From G963676795 sp963677215 (lineage in GTDB: Bacteria; Desulfobacterota; Desulfuromonadia; Desulfuromonadales; Geopsychrobacteraceae), in NCBI GenBank assembly GCA_963677215.1, contig OY781919.1, forward strand, positions 1,364,001 through 1,428,000: a stretch of DNA of 64,000 bases, written 5' to 3'. The notes beneath the pieces were generated by a model. It searched no databases. It was not told where the DNA came from and was given only the letters and a program-made list of their open reading frames with translations. The position numbers and the translations under genes were made by a program. How positions within the stretch are numbered: the stretch's first letter is position 1; the number at the start of each line of letters is the position of its first letter. Below, piece by piece: positions 46,555-55,987 of this stretch.

Positions 46555-47520
46555 TTAGAGGCCCAGTTTGCGCATTTTTGATCTGAGCGTACTCGGGTTG
46601 AGGCCGAGGCGTTTTGCCGCACCAAAGGGCCCATCTATGCGCCCATGACATTCCAGTACAATTCGCTGAATGTGATTGCGAATGACGGTCTCAAGAGTTT
46701 CGTCTGCTCCGCCCGCCGAGTCATTTGACCTTTGAACTAGGTTTGTCCCGGACTCTTGAGTGACAGGGCCAAGGGCTGTGGCGATCTGCAGATTGCCGGT
46801 GACTTCGCCGAGCAGAACCGCACGGTTCATGACGGATGACAGCTCTCTTATATTTCCGGGCCAGCTGTAGCTTTGCAGCAGCTTTATATCATTTGCCGTG
46901 AGTCTGAACGGTTTTATTCCATAGCGGCTAAATGCCCGCTCGGCAAAGTATTCTGCCAGGGCAGGGATGTCCTCCAGTCTTTCACGTAAAGGGGGGATGA
47001 CAATCGGGAAAACTGACAGGCGATAATACAGATCCTCTCTGAACAGTTTGTTTTCGATCAGTTGGGGGAGCGAGCGATGGGTTGCGGCAATGATACGGAC
47101 ATCGGTTCTGGTTTCTTTCTCACCTCCGACCCGGCAGAAGCTGCCATCCTGCAGAACACGTAACAGGCGGACCTGGGCAGCGGCACTCAGCTCGCCGATC
47201 TCATCGAGGAAAAGGGTGCCCTTGTCAGCCTGTTCAAACCAGCCGCGGTGCAAGCCGGATGTCCCGGTAAAAGAGCCCTTCTCATGGCCGAACAGTTCCG
47301 AGTCGATCAACTCCGGAGCTATGGCGCCACAATTCACCCGTCTGAAAATCTGATTCTTCCTCGCAGAGCGTTCGTGAATTGTCTGGGCCACTACTTCTTT
47401 GCCGCTTCCCGATTCGCCGTGGATCAGTATCGGGATGTTCTTGGGGGCAACCAGATTGACCCGTTCCATGACTTTGGCAAGACCTGAATCATGACCGATG
47501 ATCTGTGTGTGCTTTTCCAT
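46555..47520 (-). CDS. Sigma54-dependent transcription activator without a sensor domain
   Basis: 321 aa: an AAA+ domain from the very N-terminus and a Fis-type helix-turn-helix at the C-terminus (GPFGAAKRLGLNPSTLRSKM). Walker A GESGSGKE (35-42), Walker B TLFLDEIGE (102-110) and the sigma54-contact loop ELFGHEKGSFTGTSG, where GSFTGT replaces the usual GAFTGA but keeps Phe and Thr. There is no receiver, PAS or GAF domain, so activity must be set by expression or a partner, as in PspF. It is divergent from the TauE/SafE gene, which has a sigma54-like promoter. Confidence 0.92.
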   Translation of the reverse strand: MEKHTQIIGHDSGLAKVMERVNLVAPKNIPILIHGESGSGKEVVAQTIHERSARKNQIFRRVNCGAIAPELIDSELFGHEKGSFTGTSGLHRGWFEQADKGTLFLDEIGELSAAAQVRLLRVLQDGSFCRVGGEKETRTDVRIIAATHRSLPQLIENKLFREDLYYRLSVFPIVIPPLRERLEDIPALAEYFAERAFSRYGIKPFRLTANDIKLLQSYSWPGNIRELSSVMNRAVLLGEVTGNLQIATALGPVTQESGTNLVQRSNDSAGGADETLETVIRNHIQRIVLECHGRIDGPFGAAKRLGLNPSTLRSKMRKLGL

Positions 47521-47571
47521 GTCACATAAAATCCGTTTTATTTAATGTAAAAAACATTTTATTTAACTGTG
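47521..47571. promoter_or_regulatory. Candidate upstream activator sites between the divergent genes
   Basis: Two direct copies of TTTTATTTAA are spaced 21 bp apart, two helical turns, with AATGT/ACATT dyad symmetry between them, all enclosed by GTCACA and TGTGAC (47521-47526 and 47566-47571). This is the layout expected for an activator binding next to its own start codon and about 65-110 bp upstream of the sigma54-like promoter. Confidence 0.5.
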
Positions 47572-47632
47572 ACGCAATCGGAGTCAATAGTCAATCTGTA
47601 AAAAAATGCGTCAGAACGAGCATTTGTAAAGG

Positions 47633-47648
47633 TGGTACGGAATGCGCA
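47633..47648 (+). promoter_or_regulatory. Sigma54-like promoter of the TauE/SafE gene
   Basis: TGGTACGGAATGCGCA has GG and GC exactly 10 bases apart and TGGTACG close to the -24 consensus TGGCACG; the -12 part GCGCA is weaker than TTGCA. It lies 41 bp before the ATG and next to a gene for a sigma54 activator. Confidence 0.6.
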
Positions 47649-47688
47649 TGAAGAGACTCATTGATAAAAAATTAAAGGAGAATCTTTC

Positions 47689-48753
47689 ATGTCGGAGAAC
47701 AGAGCAGAGCTTGTCGCAGATCAGAATGCAGAAGTGTCTATCCTTGGCTGGGAAACTTCGGTCAGCAGAGACCGTCTCAGAATAAGCGAGCGGATTGTCC
47801 TCAATCGTTCTGAAATCAGGGCGTCCCTGATCGGCTTTGGAGTCTTGCTGGTCATCTTCCTGATCAGTTGCTGGCTGGCCGGTAATCCTTTTCCCGGCAC
47901 TCAGCGGATAGCCTCGCCTGCATTGTCCGGGACCGATTGGCTTGGCACCAGTCAATGGGGCATTCTATGGACCGTTGTCGGACTGGCGATCATCTTTGAA
48001 TTTCTCGATTCTGCTGCTGGGATGGGCTACGGTACGGCCTTTACCCCGATTCTGCTGCTGATGGGGTTCGAGCCGCTACAGATCATCCCCGTGATCATGA
48101 TTCAGCAGGCCTGTGCCGGTTTGACAGGGGCCTACATGCACAAGGAATACGGCAATGTCGAGTGGCGCTTCAGGCCCGCTTCCGAGTCGGTCAGGCTGAT
48201 TCTGATCATCGCCGGTAGCGGTATCCTGGCGGTCAGTTTTTCCATTTCATCAATCTACGGAATTTTCAAGGTGGGGGAAATCTGGATTAAGCTCTATGTC
48301 GTCCTTCTGTTGCTGGTCATGGGCGTAACGGCACTGTTTGGCAGTAGAAAGTCCTACAGTTATCGTCCCGGACGGATGTGTTTTTTTGGCGCACTGGCTG
48401 CCTTCAACAAGGGGATCGGTGGCGGAGGCTATGGTCCGGTCGTGACAATCGGCGGCTTGCTCTCTGGCATCCCGGCCAAGGCGATGATGGCGGTTACAGC
48501 ATTTTCCGAAGGGATTGTCTGTGTCGTCTCTATCCTTGTCTGGATTTTCTGGCTCAATCGAGGACTGGCCATAGACTTTATCCTGCTGCCATCGATGATA
48601 TTGGGAAGTATCCTGGCCGTTATTGCCGCTCCCTATATGACGCGGGTTCTGCCAGAAAAAACCTGGAGAGCCGTAGTGCCAGTCTATTGCTGCTTGATTG
48701 CGGCACTCTGTTTCTGGAAATTGCTGCCGAAATTGTCGGCACTGTTATTCTAG
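47689..48753 (+). CDS. TauE/SafE-family anion exporter
   Basis: 354 aa with an N-terminal soluble extension of about 45 residues and roughly eight membrane helices. Family features: FEFLDSAAGMGYGTAFTPILLLMGF in the first repeat and FNKGIGGGGYGPVVTIGGLLSG in the second, showing the internal duplication. These proteins are linked to export of sulfite, sulfoacetate or related organosulfur anions. A strong AAAGGAG precedes the ATG. Probable control by the divergent sigma54 activator. Confidence 0.88.
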   Translation: MSENRAELVADQNAEVSILGWETSVSRDRLRISERIVLNRSEIRASLIGFGVLLVIFLISCWLAGNPFPGTQRIASPALSGTDWLGTSQWGILWTVVGLAIIFEFLDSAAGMGYGTAFTPILLLMGFEPLQIIPVIMIQQACAGLTGAYMHKEYGNVEWRFRPASESVRLILIIAGSGILAVSFSISSIYGIFKVGEIWIKLYVVLLLLVMGVTALFGSRKSYSYRPGRMCFFGALAAFNKGIGGGGYGPVVTIGGLLSGIPAKAMMAVTAFSEGIVCVVSILVWIFWLNRGLAIDFILLPSMILGSILAVIAAPYMTRVLPEKTWRAVVPVYCCLIAALCFWKLLPKLSALLF

Positions 48754-48773
48754 AGGAGATCGCTGAGAAAAAT

Positions 48774-48810
48774 CACAGGCCACCTCAATCGGGAAGAGAG
48801 GTGGCCTGTG
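48774..48810 (-). terminator. Terminator between convergent TauE/SafE and MOSC genes
   Basis: CACAGGCCACCTC pairs perfectly with GAGGTGGCCTGTG; on the minus strand it is followed by ATTTTTC. It serves the MOSC gene and perhaps both directions. Confidence 0.85.
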
Positions 48811-48826
48811 TCTATTGTTCCGGATT

Positions 48827-49261
48827 TCAGTTCAGGCGCTGTATCTCATCGCCCGGTTTGATAACACCCCCTTCTAGAACCCTGGCGAAGATTCCTTCCT
48901 TGGGCATGACGCAGTCTCCGGCCTGGTAGTAGATGGCGCAGCGGTTGTGGCATTCCTTGCCGATTTGAGTGATCTCGAGCAGGGTAGTGCCTATCTTAAG
49001 CTGGGAACCGATCGGTAGGGCCGGCAGGTCGATCCCTTCGGTGGTCAGGTTCTCGGCGAAATCGCCGTTATCGACATCGAGACCCATGGCCTGCATCTTG
49101 GCGATACTCTCCTTGGCCAGCAGGCTGACCTGGCGGTGCCAGTCACCGGCATGGGCATCGCCGACGATGCCGTGGTTGATCTGCAGTTCGACACTGTCGA
49201 CCGGGGTTTTACGTTCACCTTTGTTCTTGCTGATACAGACTGCAACTAACTGTTGTGCCAT
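48827..49261 (-). CDS. MOSC domain protein
   Basis: 144 aa from the ATG at 49261 (MAQQLVAVCISK), downstream of GGAGG; a longer frame adds 16 unlikely residues. MOSC features: GIVGDAHAGDWHRQVSLLA, DFAENLTTEGIDL and IGKECHNRCAIYYQAGDC, the last with the conserved Cys region. Stand-alone MOSC proteins handle molybdenum cofactor or transfer its sulfur. It lies on the same strand downstream of moeA and mobA, consistent with a cofactor-related role. Confidence 0.9.
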   Translation of the reverse strand: MAQQLVAVCISKNKGERKTPVDSVELQINHGIVGDAHAGDWHRQVSLLAKESIAKMQAMGLDVDNGDFAENLTTEGIDLPALPIGSQLKIGTTLLEITQIGKECHNRCAIYYQAGDCVMPKEGIFARVLEGGVIKPGDEIQRLN

Positions 49262-49404
49262 GACTTCACTATCCTCCAATGTCCGGTTTGAAATACAGCC
49301 GGAGAGCATTGCGCACTTTCAAAATCAAGATTTTGCGTGGCCTTGGTGTTGATTAAAACGCTAGCGGAATATGTGGAGTCTATTCTTTAGCAGAATTGTC
49401 GTAT

Positions 49405-50610
49405 TTAGCCAAGAGGTAAGCGCAACATAATCACTTCGGCGTAGTCACCCGCGGTCAGATCGGGACTGCCGATGGCCACCGGCAGTAGGGCCTGCGAGCC
49501 GTGAATGCTGCGATTCTGGCCGGAACCTTGACGTGTCGACGGCAGGAAGCAGATTTCCCCGCTTTCGACCTGCAACTGTCCCCACATGAACAATTGGCGT
49601 TTGACGCCACCCCTGACACTGTCCAGCAGTCTGACTTTGATGCGCGGCGCCAGTGCCTGCTGGCTGCCGCCGAGCAAACGCAGGGCCGGCATTCCGAACA
49701 GTTCAAAGGTGGCCGCCGAGGCTGCCGGGTTGCCGGGCAGGCCGAAGATCAGTTTTTCGCCGACCTTGCCGAACAACACAGGCTTGCCCGGTTTGATGGC
49801 GACCTTCCAGAAGATCTTCTCGAAACCGAGTTTCTCCCAGGTCGCCTGGACATGATCGTGGTCACCGATTGAAACGCCACCGCTGGTGAGGATGACATTC
49901 GCTTCTTCCAGTCCTTTTTTCAGCAGGGCTTCGAGTTCGCCTGGACGGTCTTTGGCGATACCGAGCAGAATCGGCTGGTAGCCTGCTTCTTTGAGGCGTG
50001 CAGCCAGCAGGTAGGAGTTGGAGTTGACGATCTTGCCGTTGTCAGGCTCTTCACCAAGGTTGACCAGTTCATCGCCAGTGGCCAGGATGGCAACCTTGGG
50101 AGCCGGGTAGACCAGCACCTGCTCGATACCGGCCGAGGCAAGCATGCCGATGGTGCCAGATTGCAGGGTACAGCCGGCCTCAAGAATTCGATCGCCGCTC
50201 TTCATCTCCTCCCCCTGGTAGCGGAGGTTATCGCCGAGCTTAGGTTTTTTTTTCAGGGTGATGGTCTTGCCGTCAAGAGTAACGTCTTCAAGAGGTACGA
50301 TGGTATCGCAGCCGGGCGGCACCGGAGCACCGGTCATGATACGTACCGCTTCACCCGAACCGACCGGAGCGAGACGGTTGACGCCGGCCGGGACAAAATC
50401 GATGTCGGACAGGGTCAGATCATCGCCCAGGCCATTCAGGGCAAAGGCGTAGCCGTCCATCGCCGAATTGTCCTTCGGCGGCAGGTCGAATCTGGCGCAG
50501 ATATCTTCAGCAAGGATGCGCCCGACCGCGTCGCCGAGCGGAACGCGAAGCGGGGCAAGCGGTTTGACGTTAGCGATTACCAGGGCGATTGCTTCATCAT
50601 AACTGATCAT
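49405..50610 (-). CDS. moeA: Molybdopterin molybdenumtransferase MoeA
   Basis: 401 aa. Family motifs: LPPKDNSAMDGYAF, RIMTGAPVPPGCDTIVP, VAILATGDELV, NSNSYLLAARL, LTSGGVSIGDHDHV and FGLPGNPAASAATFELF. It inserts molybdate into adenylated molybdopterin. The C-terminal domain IV is present. It follows mobA by 46 bp on the same strand. Confidence 0.96.
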   Translation of the reverse strand: MISYDEAIALVIANVKPLAPLRVPLGDAVGRILAEDICARFDLPPKDNSAMDGYAFALNGLGDDLTLSDIDFVPAGVNRLAPVGSGEAVRIMTGAPVPPGCDTIVPLEDVTLDGKTITLKKKPKLGDNLRYQGEEMKSGDRILEAGCTLQSGTIGMLASAGIEQVLVYPAPKVAILATGDELVNLGEEPDNGKIVNSNSYLLAARLKEAGYQPILLGIAKDRPGELEALLKKGLEEANVILTSGGVSIGDHDHVQATWEKLGFEKIFWKVAIKPGKPVLFGKVGEKLIFGLPGNPAASAATFELFGMPALRLLGGSQQALAPRIKVRLLDSVRGGVKRQLFMWGQLQVESGEICFLPSTRQGSGQNRSIHGSQALLPVAIGSPDLTAGDYAEVIMLRLPLG

Positions 50611-50656
50611 ATTTTTTTCCGTTCAAGCGATTCTTTTTCCTGCAGAAATCTTTGCT

Positions 50657-51259
50657 TCAGCATTTCTCGGCGAGAACTTTCTGCAGATCCTGCGGAGTAT
50701 TGACGTTGGAGAGGGCCAGTTGCCAGCCTTCAGGAAATTCAGCAGTATCTATCAGTCTGCAGTCAATCCTGGTAAATAAACTTTGAATGCGGAAATTCTC
50801 AGCGCTCAGCATCTCTTCGATGATCGGCAGGCAGGATTTGTGGTAAAGGCCGAAAACGGCGTCGACGCGGCCGTCTGTGGTTGGCAGCACAGCCGAAACT
50901 TCGCTACGTAGCGGCAGGAGTTTTTCAAAGATAAGCCGGTCAGGAAAGGGCATATCGCAGGGCGCGATAAAAATCCACTCGGTTTCAGCTGCTTTGAGGG
51001 CTGTATGGACGCCGGCCAGCGAACTGCCGGGGTAGCTGTCCGCATAGGATTTGATGCCGGGAAGTTCCAGGTCGGGACGCTCGCCGGAGATCAGCACCTG
51101 ATCAAAAAGCTCCTGCATCAGGTCGATAACCCGGCGGTAGAGAGGGCGGCCCGCAACCTCGAGCAGCGCCTTGTCCTGCCCCATGCGCTTGCTGCGACCA
51201 CCGGCCAGCAGGACGCCGGTTACATCAGGGTAGCTTGATTTCTTCAGATCTGTATTCAT
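50657..51259 (-). CDS. mobA: Molybdenum cofactor guanylyltransferase MobA
   Basis: 200 aa. Nucleotidyltransferase signature GVLLAGGRSKRMGQDKALLEV at the N-terminus, SSLAGVHTAL, and APCDMPF with the catalytic Asp. It adds GMP to molybdenum cofactor to form the bis-MGD cofactor of DMSO-reductase-family enzymes such as formate dehydrogenases and nitrate reductases. It is the first gene of a mobA-moeA-MOSC run, indicating molybdoenzymes in this organism. Confidence 0.95.
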   Translation of the reverse strand: MNTDLKKSSYPDVTGVLLAGGRSKRMGQDKALLEVAGRPLYRRVIDLMQELFDQVLISGERPDLELPGIKSYADSYPGSSLAGVHTALKAAETEWIFIAPCDMPFPDRLIFEKLLPLRSEVSAVLPTTDGRVDAVFGLYHKSCLPIIEEMLSAENFRIQSLFTRIDCRLIDTAEFPEGWQLALSNVNTPQDLQKVLAEKC

Positions 51260-51353
51260 GGGGCACTATGATAACGGATTTCAATTTTTTTTCAGCAAAA
51301 AAAGTCGACTGCGCTGCTAGGGATTACTGCCGGCTGCTTGTGCTGTGGCAATT

Positions 51354-52292
51354 TCAGGGCTGTTGCTGCCTGCCTGGTGCTGCTACGGATATCCCCCAGC
51401 TTCTGAAATAATCGACAAATTCCAACTGCACCAGTTGCTCATGGCGGTAGATGAACAGGAAAAACTTGAAGGAGGCCATCTTCAGGTAGGAATACCAGGG
51501 CACCGAAACACAGATGACCAGAATGCGCATCGCTTCATTGTCAAGAAAAAGGATCGCTGCGGCCGGGACGATGACGACAAAGATCGCCTCAAGGATGCTG
51601 CGCGCCAGGAAAAACAGCCAGGAACCGCCAAGGATCTGCGGAGCCGTGAAAAGCTTGATATAGAGCCCGAACTTCTCGGCGAAGCTGCCGTTATGCAGGA
51701 CCGCCAATTTGGATGAATAGGACAGACCGGCCATGACCAGGGGCAGGGCGAGGGCGATGCAGATCAGCACCAGCCAGGCCGGAACGGGTGAACCGGTCTT
51801 TGACCACCAGGCCAGGCCGATCAGAAACCAGAAGCCGCTCCAGATCAGGAAGGTCAGAATGAGAATGGCCAAGGCACAGAAATCCCAGAAAAACTGGGAC
51901 CCTTTAAGCCCGGCGAGAGAAGTCAGCATACCGGCATTGCGGTTGTCGTTGTGCCAGCGCCGCAGGCTGCTCGACGGCCAGAGTGAGATGATCTGCTTGA
52001 ACAGGAAGAGACCCACAAGGACCGCAACCGTATAGGGGCTGAACAGCCATTGGGCCAGATGGGCCGGCAAATCCCTGAACAGGAATTCCGGCAGAACCCT
52101 GACGATTTCGGCCGGTGCCAGCGCTGTCTGCATTTTCTCGGCGCTGAAAAAATGGTGGAGAACCTTGTCGGCGATCAGGATGATGAAAATCAGTGCAATA
52201 AAGGAACGGTGCTTCAGCAGTTCCTTGACGGAGCCGAGGGTCAGAACCTTAAGCAGTATTTTTTTGTCCGAAGGCTGGGTAGTTTGGGTCAT
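51354..52292 (-). CDS. Polytopic membrane protein of unknown function
   Basis: 312 aa with about six predicted membrane helices (for example FIALIFIILIADKVL, YTVAVLVGLFLFKQIISL, FCALAILILTFLIWSGFWFL, LVLICIALALPLVMAGL) and a conserved-looking central SYSSKLAVLHNGSFAEKFGLY. No family recognised. Its ATG overlaps the stop of the PAP2 gene upstream (ATGA), so the two are translationally coupled and probably act together in the membrane. Confidence 0.75.
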   Translation of the reverse strand: MTQTTQPSDKKILLKVLTLGSVKELLKHRSFIALIFIILIADKVLHHFFSAEKMQTALAPAEIVRVLPEFLFRDLPAHLAQWLFSPYTVAVLVGLFLFKQIISLWPSSSLRRWHNDNRNAGMLTSLAGLKGSQFFWDFCALAILILTFLIWSGFWFLIGLAWWSKTGSPVPAWLVLICIALALPLVMAGLSYSSKLAVLHNGSFAEKFGLYIKLFTAPQILGGSWLFFLARSILEAIFVVIVPAAAILFLDNEAMRILVICVSVPWYSYLKMASFKFFLFIYRHEQLVQLEFVDYFRSWGISVAAPGRQQQP

Positions 52293-53437
52293 TGAGTATC
52301 CTGAGGATTGATCGGTTGTCCGTTGAAAAGAACCTGGGGGTACCCTTTGCTACTGTAAGGGAGAGTTAGCGTCAAACTGTGATCCAGTTCGGCAAAATAG
52401 CTTTTCGCCTCGATATTGAGCTGAAGATCAAGTTCGGAACCGTTCCGTTGCTGAGATAGTTTCTCCTCATAATCGGTATTCATCCAGCCAAAACCGTGGG
52501 CGTCGACACGCAGGGTCGAAAACAGGACGTCGGCATAGAACAGTTCGATTCGTTCAGGGTCGATGGTCGTTTGGATGTCGATAGTCTCTATGGATTTGAT
52601 CTGCAGCCAATAGCTATTGGTCGAGAAGAACGGTCTGCGCGTCATAAAGGCTGTAGCCATGACGGCAATAGCCACGATCACCGCCGAAGTGATCAGCAGC
52701 TTCTGGCGTTTTCCGACTGGCCGGCCTGCGGCCTGTTGCGAGACGTCCGGCAGGTAGAAGGTCAGTCCGGTGGCGACGATGGCGATAATCCCGAAGGCCC
52801 AGATGGTGTCGCTGAAATAGTGGGCACCCTGGACGATTCGTGCGGCCGACAGTGCACCGCCAAGCACGATCCCGCTGGTGACGCCAGTGATGGCGATCGA
52901 TTTTTTCCGGCTGTAAAAGGCTCCTGCAGCGACCAGGACAAAGCCCATGGTTGCGTGGCCGCAGGGAAAGGATGCACCCTGACCGGCAAGGCCGGGGTTG
53001 AAAATCGTCCGGTACTCCCAGTGTCCACCGTATTCGATGGTCTGGCTTGGCCGCGGGCGGCCCCAGTATTGCTTGAGAACCGAGTTGACCAGCACCCCGG
53101 CGCCCAGAACTGCAGTCAGGACAATGACCAGGCAGGGTTTTCTCCAGGAACGCAGGCTGCTTTTATAGAAACTGGCCAGCCAGACGCACAGTGCGGCGAT
53201 GCTGACAATGATCCCTGGGATTGTTCCGTAATTGTAAAGTGCATCCCATAAGGGTCTGTCCTCGAGGAACCAGCCTTGTTTTCGGGTATAGAACATGCCT
53301 GAAATGCTGCGATCAAGATCCAGGGCGTTGATTACCATGGTTATGATCACCAGGACGATGAGCATCATCAGCAGGATCAGCCAGCGATATCTGTTTCTGC
53401 AGGAGGCTGAACCGCCTGGCGGTGGAACTTTTGTCAT
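52289..53437 (-). CDS. PAP2-family membrane phosphatase with a C-terminal periplasmic extension
   Basis: 382 aa from the ATG at 53437; a TTG 39 bases upstream is less likely. PAP2 motifs: KQYWGRPRPSQ (K-x6-RP), FPCGHATMG (PSGH with Cys for Ser) and SAARIVQGAHYFSD (SR-x5-H-x3-D with Ala for Ser; the catalytic His is kept). After the six-helix core and one more helix (LLITSAVIVAIAVMATAFM), a soluble C-terminal region of about 110 residues is rich in beta strands. It probably removes phosphate from a lipid such as lipid A or undecaprenyl diphosphate. Confidence 0.85.
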   Translation of the reverse strand: MTKVPPPGGSASCRNRYRWLILLMMLIVLVIITMVINALDLDRSISGMFYTRKQGWFLEDRPLWDALYNYGTIPGIIVSIAALCVWLASFYKSSLRSWRKPCLVIVLTAVLGAGVLVNSVLKQYWGRPRPSQTIEYGGHWEYRTIFNPGLAGQGASFPCGHATMGFVLVAAGAFYSRKKSIAITGVTSGIVLGGALSAARIVQGAHYFSDTIWAFGIIAIVATGLTFYLPDVSQQAAGRPVGKRQKLLITSAVIVAIAVMATAFMTRRPFFSTNSYWLQIKSIETIDIQTTIDPERIELFYADVLFSTLRVDAHGFGWMNTDYEEKLSQQRNGSELDLQLNIEAKSYFAELDHSLTLTLPYSSKGYPQVLFNGQPINPQDTQ

Positions 53438-53711
53438 AGTTGATCTTTTCGTTTCTATCAGCACAGATGTCTGCAAGGATGCATCTGGTTACAGCAGTTA
53501 TGTAAGAAAATTATTATGGCAACCTTAAGGTTTTTCCGGATGGCTGTTGTGCGGCGGAGTAAAAGGTCATCCCTTTTTATGTTCAGGATAACAGAATTCA
53601 GGGAAAATCGGAAGAATCCGTTAGCCAATGAAAAAATCACTGTAAGACCGCTGTGTTGATTCAAGCTGGCGGTCTTGTTCCCCCTCGGGACGGGCTGATT
53701 TCCTTTGCTTG

Positions 53712-55388
53712 TCATTCTGCCGGGAAGTCGAACAGGACATAGCCGGTATCGCTGGCAAGTTCATGGACCGGGATCCCTTTATCCTGCAGCTTGTTCAGAT
53801 AGTATCTGGTGGTAATGCCGACCCTTATCGCGTCCTGCTCGGCAAGTTCCGGTAGCCGGGCGAAGTCTTTCTCCTTGATAGTCAGGGTATACAGGCCCGA
53901 ATAAAAATTGGCGCTCGGTCTTTTGCTGATCTTGTAGAGCAGGATTTTTCCGTTTGCGGGTGTCAGTGTCGCCGCCTGCTCAGCCAAGTTGACCAGCGGC
54001 CGGTTCATCAGTCTGTCATAGGTCGGCAGAATCATGAAGACCATGATGATGTTCAGGGCCAGAGCGCAGATCAGCAGGGTTCTGAACAGCTGTTCGCTGT
54101 TCTTTTTACGGGTGATGACAATGATGAAAATACCGCAGGCGACCAACAGCAGTCCGGCCAGCCAGGGGGCGACACCCAGCGCAACCGGTTCCGCCAGAAC
54201 CGGAGCCTTGAGAGCGTGTTTCCCCAGGCGGTCCGGCAGGGTGGCGAGGATAATCGGCAGGGCCACGAAGACGCTACCAAGCAGAGCAAAGAACAGGCCG
54301 GAGATCCAGCCGGAGATGATCGCCCAGCGCGACAGGCGGGCTTCGTTCTTTTCCAGCAGGACGGCGATCAGGATGGCAAAGCCGGGGAGTGCGGGGAGAA
54401 TGTAGTTTGGCAGCTTGGTTGCGGCGAACGAGAAGAACAGCAGGATGATCACCGAGTAAATAAGAAACATCCGGATAAAACGGCTGGTTGGATTCTGGCT
54501 GTCTCTGACCGGTGCTGCTGTAAAGGCCTGACCGATATAGGGGAACCAGGGGAGCATGCCGACGAGCAGCACCAGAATGTAATAGAAGAAGGGGCCGGAA
54601 TGTCCTTCCATGGCGCTTGAGAAGCGGCCGAGGTGATGCTTGAGGAACAACTCCTTCATGAAGGCGAACCCTTCAGGGTGAGTGAAGCCGAGCATCAGGT
54701 ACCAGGAAAAACCGATAATGATCAGGATCAGCGCACCTGGGATCAGCCAGCTGGACCGGAACAGCAGCTTGAGGCGTTTGATCGTCACCAGGTAGATCAG
54801 CGCAGTCAGCAGCGGGAAGAGGATGCCGATGATTCCCTTGGTCAGCATGGCCAGTGCCGCAAACAGACAGGCAAGCCAGAACAGCCAGGTGCCGCGCCGT
54901 TCCCCTTTGATCGCCTGTTCCACCGCGTACCAAGAGGTGAGCAGGCAGAGGGTCATGTAGAGGGTCAGGATCATGTCGGTCATGGCGATCCGGGTCAGGT
55001 AGACGAAGAGGAAGGAGGTCGCCGTGATCAGGGCAGCCTGACCGGCCAGGCGCTTGCCAAGAACGGGAATCGACATGAAGTAGATGATGAGCAGCGTAGC
55101 GACCCCGGCCAAGGCATTGACAATGCGCGCACCGGTTGTTGTCGTACCGAACAGTTTGTAGCCGGCGACCTGGGCCCAGTAGATCATTGGCGGTTTATCA
55201 AAGAAATCTTCGCCGTTCAGGAGCGGGACGATCATCTGCCGGTCGGTGAGCATCTCCCTGGAGATTTCGGCGTAGACGCCTTCATCGAAGTCGATGACGA
55301 CAGTCTGACCGAGGCCGTAGAGGAATATGATGGCCAGCAGAATAATCAGGGCGAAACTGGTCATTTTATGCATAATAGGGGTGCTCAC
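53712..55388 (-). CDS. ArnT-like glycosyltransferase (GT39/GT83, dolichyl-phosphate-type)
   Basis: 558 aa with about 12 membrane helices. The first periplasmic loop has the catalytic acidic motif VVIDFDEGVYAEISREML, followed by GEDFFDKPPMIYWAQ, both typical of ArnT/PMT-like enzymes that use polyprenyl-phosphate sugars. The C-terminal periplasmic domain (LLYKISKRPSANFYSGLYTL) is like ArnT. It likely modifies lipid A or another envelope glycan. It is divergent from the GtrA gene, which would flip its lipid-linked donor. The 274 bp downstream (53438-53711) hold no gene that I trust. Confidence 0.88.
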   Translation of the reverse strand: MSTPIMHKMTSFALIILLAIIFLYGLGQTVVIDFDEGVYAEISREMLTDRQMIVPLLNGEDFFDKPPMIYWAQVAGYKLFGTTTTGARIVNALAGVATLLIIYFMSIPVLGKRLAGQAALITATSFLFVYLTRIAMTDMILTLYMTLCLLTSWYAVEQAIKGERRGTWLFWLACLFAALAMLTKGIIGILFPLLTALIYLVTIKRLKLLFRSSWLIPGALILIIIGFSWYLMLGFTHPEGFAFMKELFLKHHLGRFSSAMEGHSGPFFYYILVLLVGMLPWFPYIGQAFTAAPVRDSQNPTSRFIRMFLIYSVIILLFFSFAATKLPNYILPALPGFAILIAVLLEKNEARLSRWAIISGWISGLFFALLGSVFVALPIILATLPDRLGKHALKAPVLAEPVALGVAPWLAGLLLVACGIFIIVITRKKNSEQLFRTLLICALALNIIMVFMILPTYDRLMNRPLVNLAEQAATLTPANGKILLYKISKRPSANFYSGLYTLTIKEKDFARLPELAEQDAIRVGITTRYYLNKLQDKGIPVHELASDTGYVLFDFPAE

Positions 55389-55582
55389 CTTGCTAAGTTA
55401 CTAAAAGTAGAGTATTCATGGCCGGGGTTCAGGGGCCGGCTTTGCCGGCAAAGCTTAAGTCATTCGACTGGCAACTGCAAGGTGCATTTGAACAGTCAGG
55501 ATCGTCCGTTGGGAAGGGGCTGGCTGACTTGCTCACATGTTGGAGTGTTGTCAAATGGACTGATTGCAAAGAGTTTTTGTTG

Positions 55583-55975
55583 ATGAATAAAAGAATCAAG
55601 ATTCCCAGAGTTTTTAAGTTTGCACTTGTCGGCGGGGTCGGAACCCTGGTCCAGTACCTTGTTCTGACAGCGGGGGTGGAACTGTTTGCCGTGAACCCCG
55701 TGGCTTCCTCCTGTGTGGGCTATGGGCTCGGTTTCCTGGTCAACTATTTGCTCAATTTCTACTTTACCTTCAACCTCAAGGCGGGACACAGAGCCGCGCT
55801 GATCCGTTATTTCAGCCTCTCGCTGTTCGGATTTTTTCTCAATCTGGCGCTGGTCTACCTGGCGATCAATATCGTCGGTATGCATTATATCCCGGGGCAG
55901 ATTCTGGCAACCGCCGTGGTCTTTCTATCGAACTATGTGCTTTCCAGCCGCTGGGCATTCAAGAAAATCGCTTAA
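55583..55975 (+). CDS. GtrA-like flippase family protein
   Basis: 130 aa from the ATG at 55583 (MNKRIKIP), giving the usual GtrA length; the frame is open 55 codons upstream without family similarity, and the ribosome site here is weak (AAGAG). Four membrane helices with the pattern FKFALVGGVGTLVQYLVL, GYGLGFLVNYLLNFYFTF and FLSNYVLSSRWAFKK. GtrA proteins move polyprenyl-phosphate-linked sugars across the inner membrane, matching the adjacent ArnT-like transferase. Confidence 0.87.
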   Translation: MNKRIKIPRVFKFALVGGVGTLVQYLVLTAGVELFAVNPVASSCVGYGLGFLVNYLLNFYFTFNLKAGHRAALIRYFSLSLFGFFLNLALVYLAINIVGMHYIPGQILATAVVFLSNYVLSSRWAFKKIA

Positions 55976-55987
55976 ATACAGTTAGCG

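Noticed and set aside
53458..53715. 85-aa minus-strand frame between PAP2 and ArnT-like genes
   Set aside because: No convincing ribosome site, no recognisable domain, and unusual composition; treated as non-coding.
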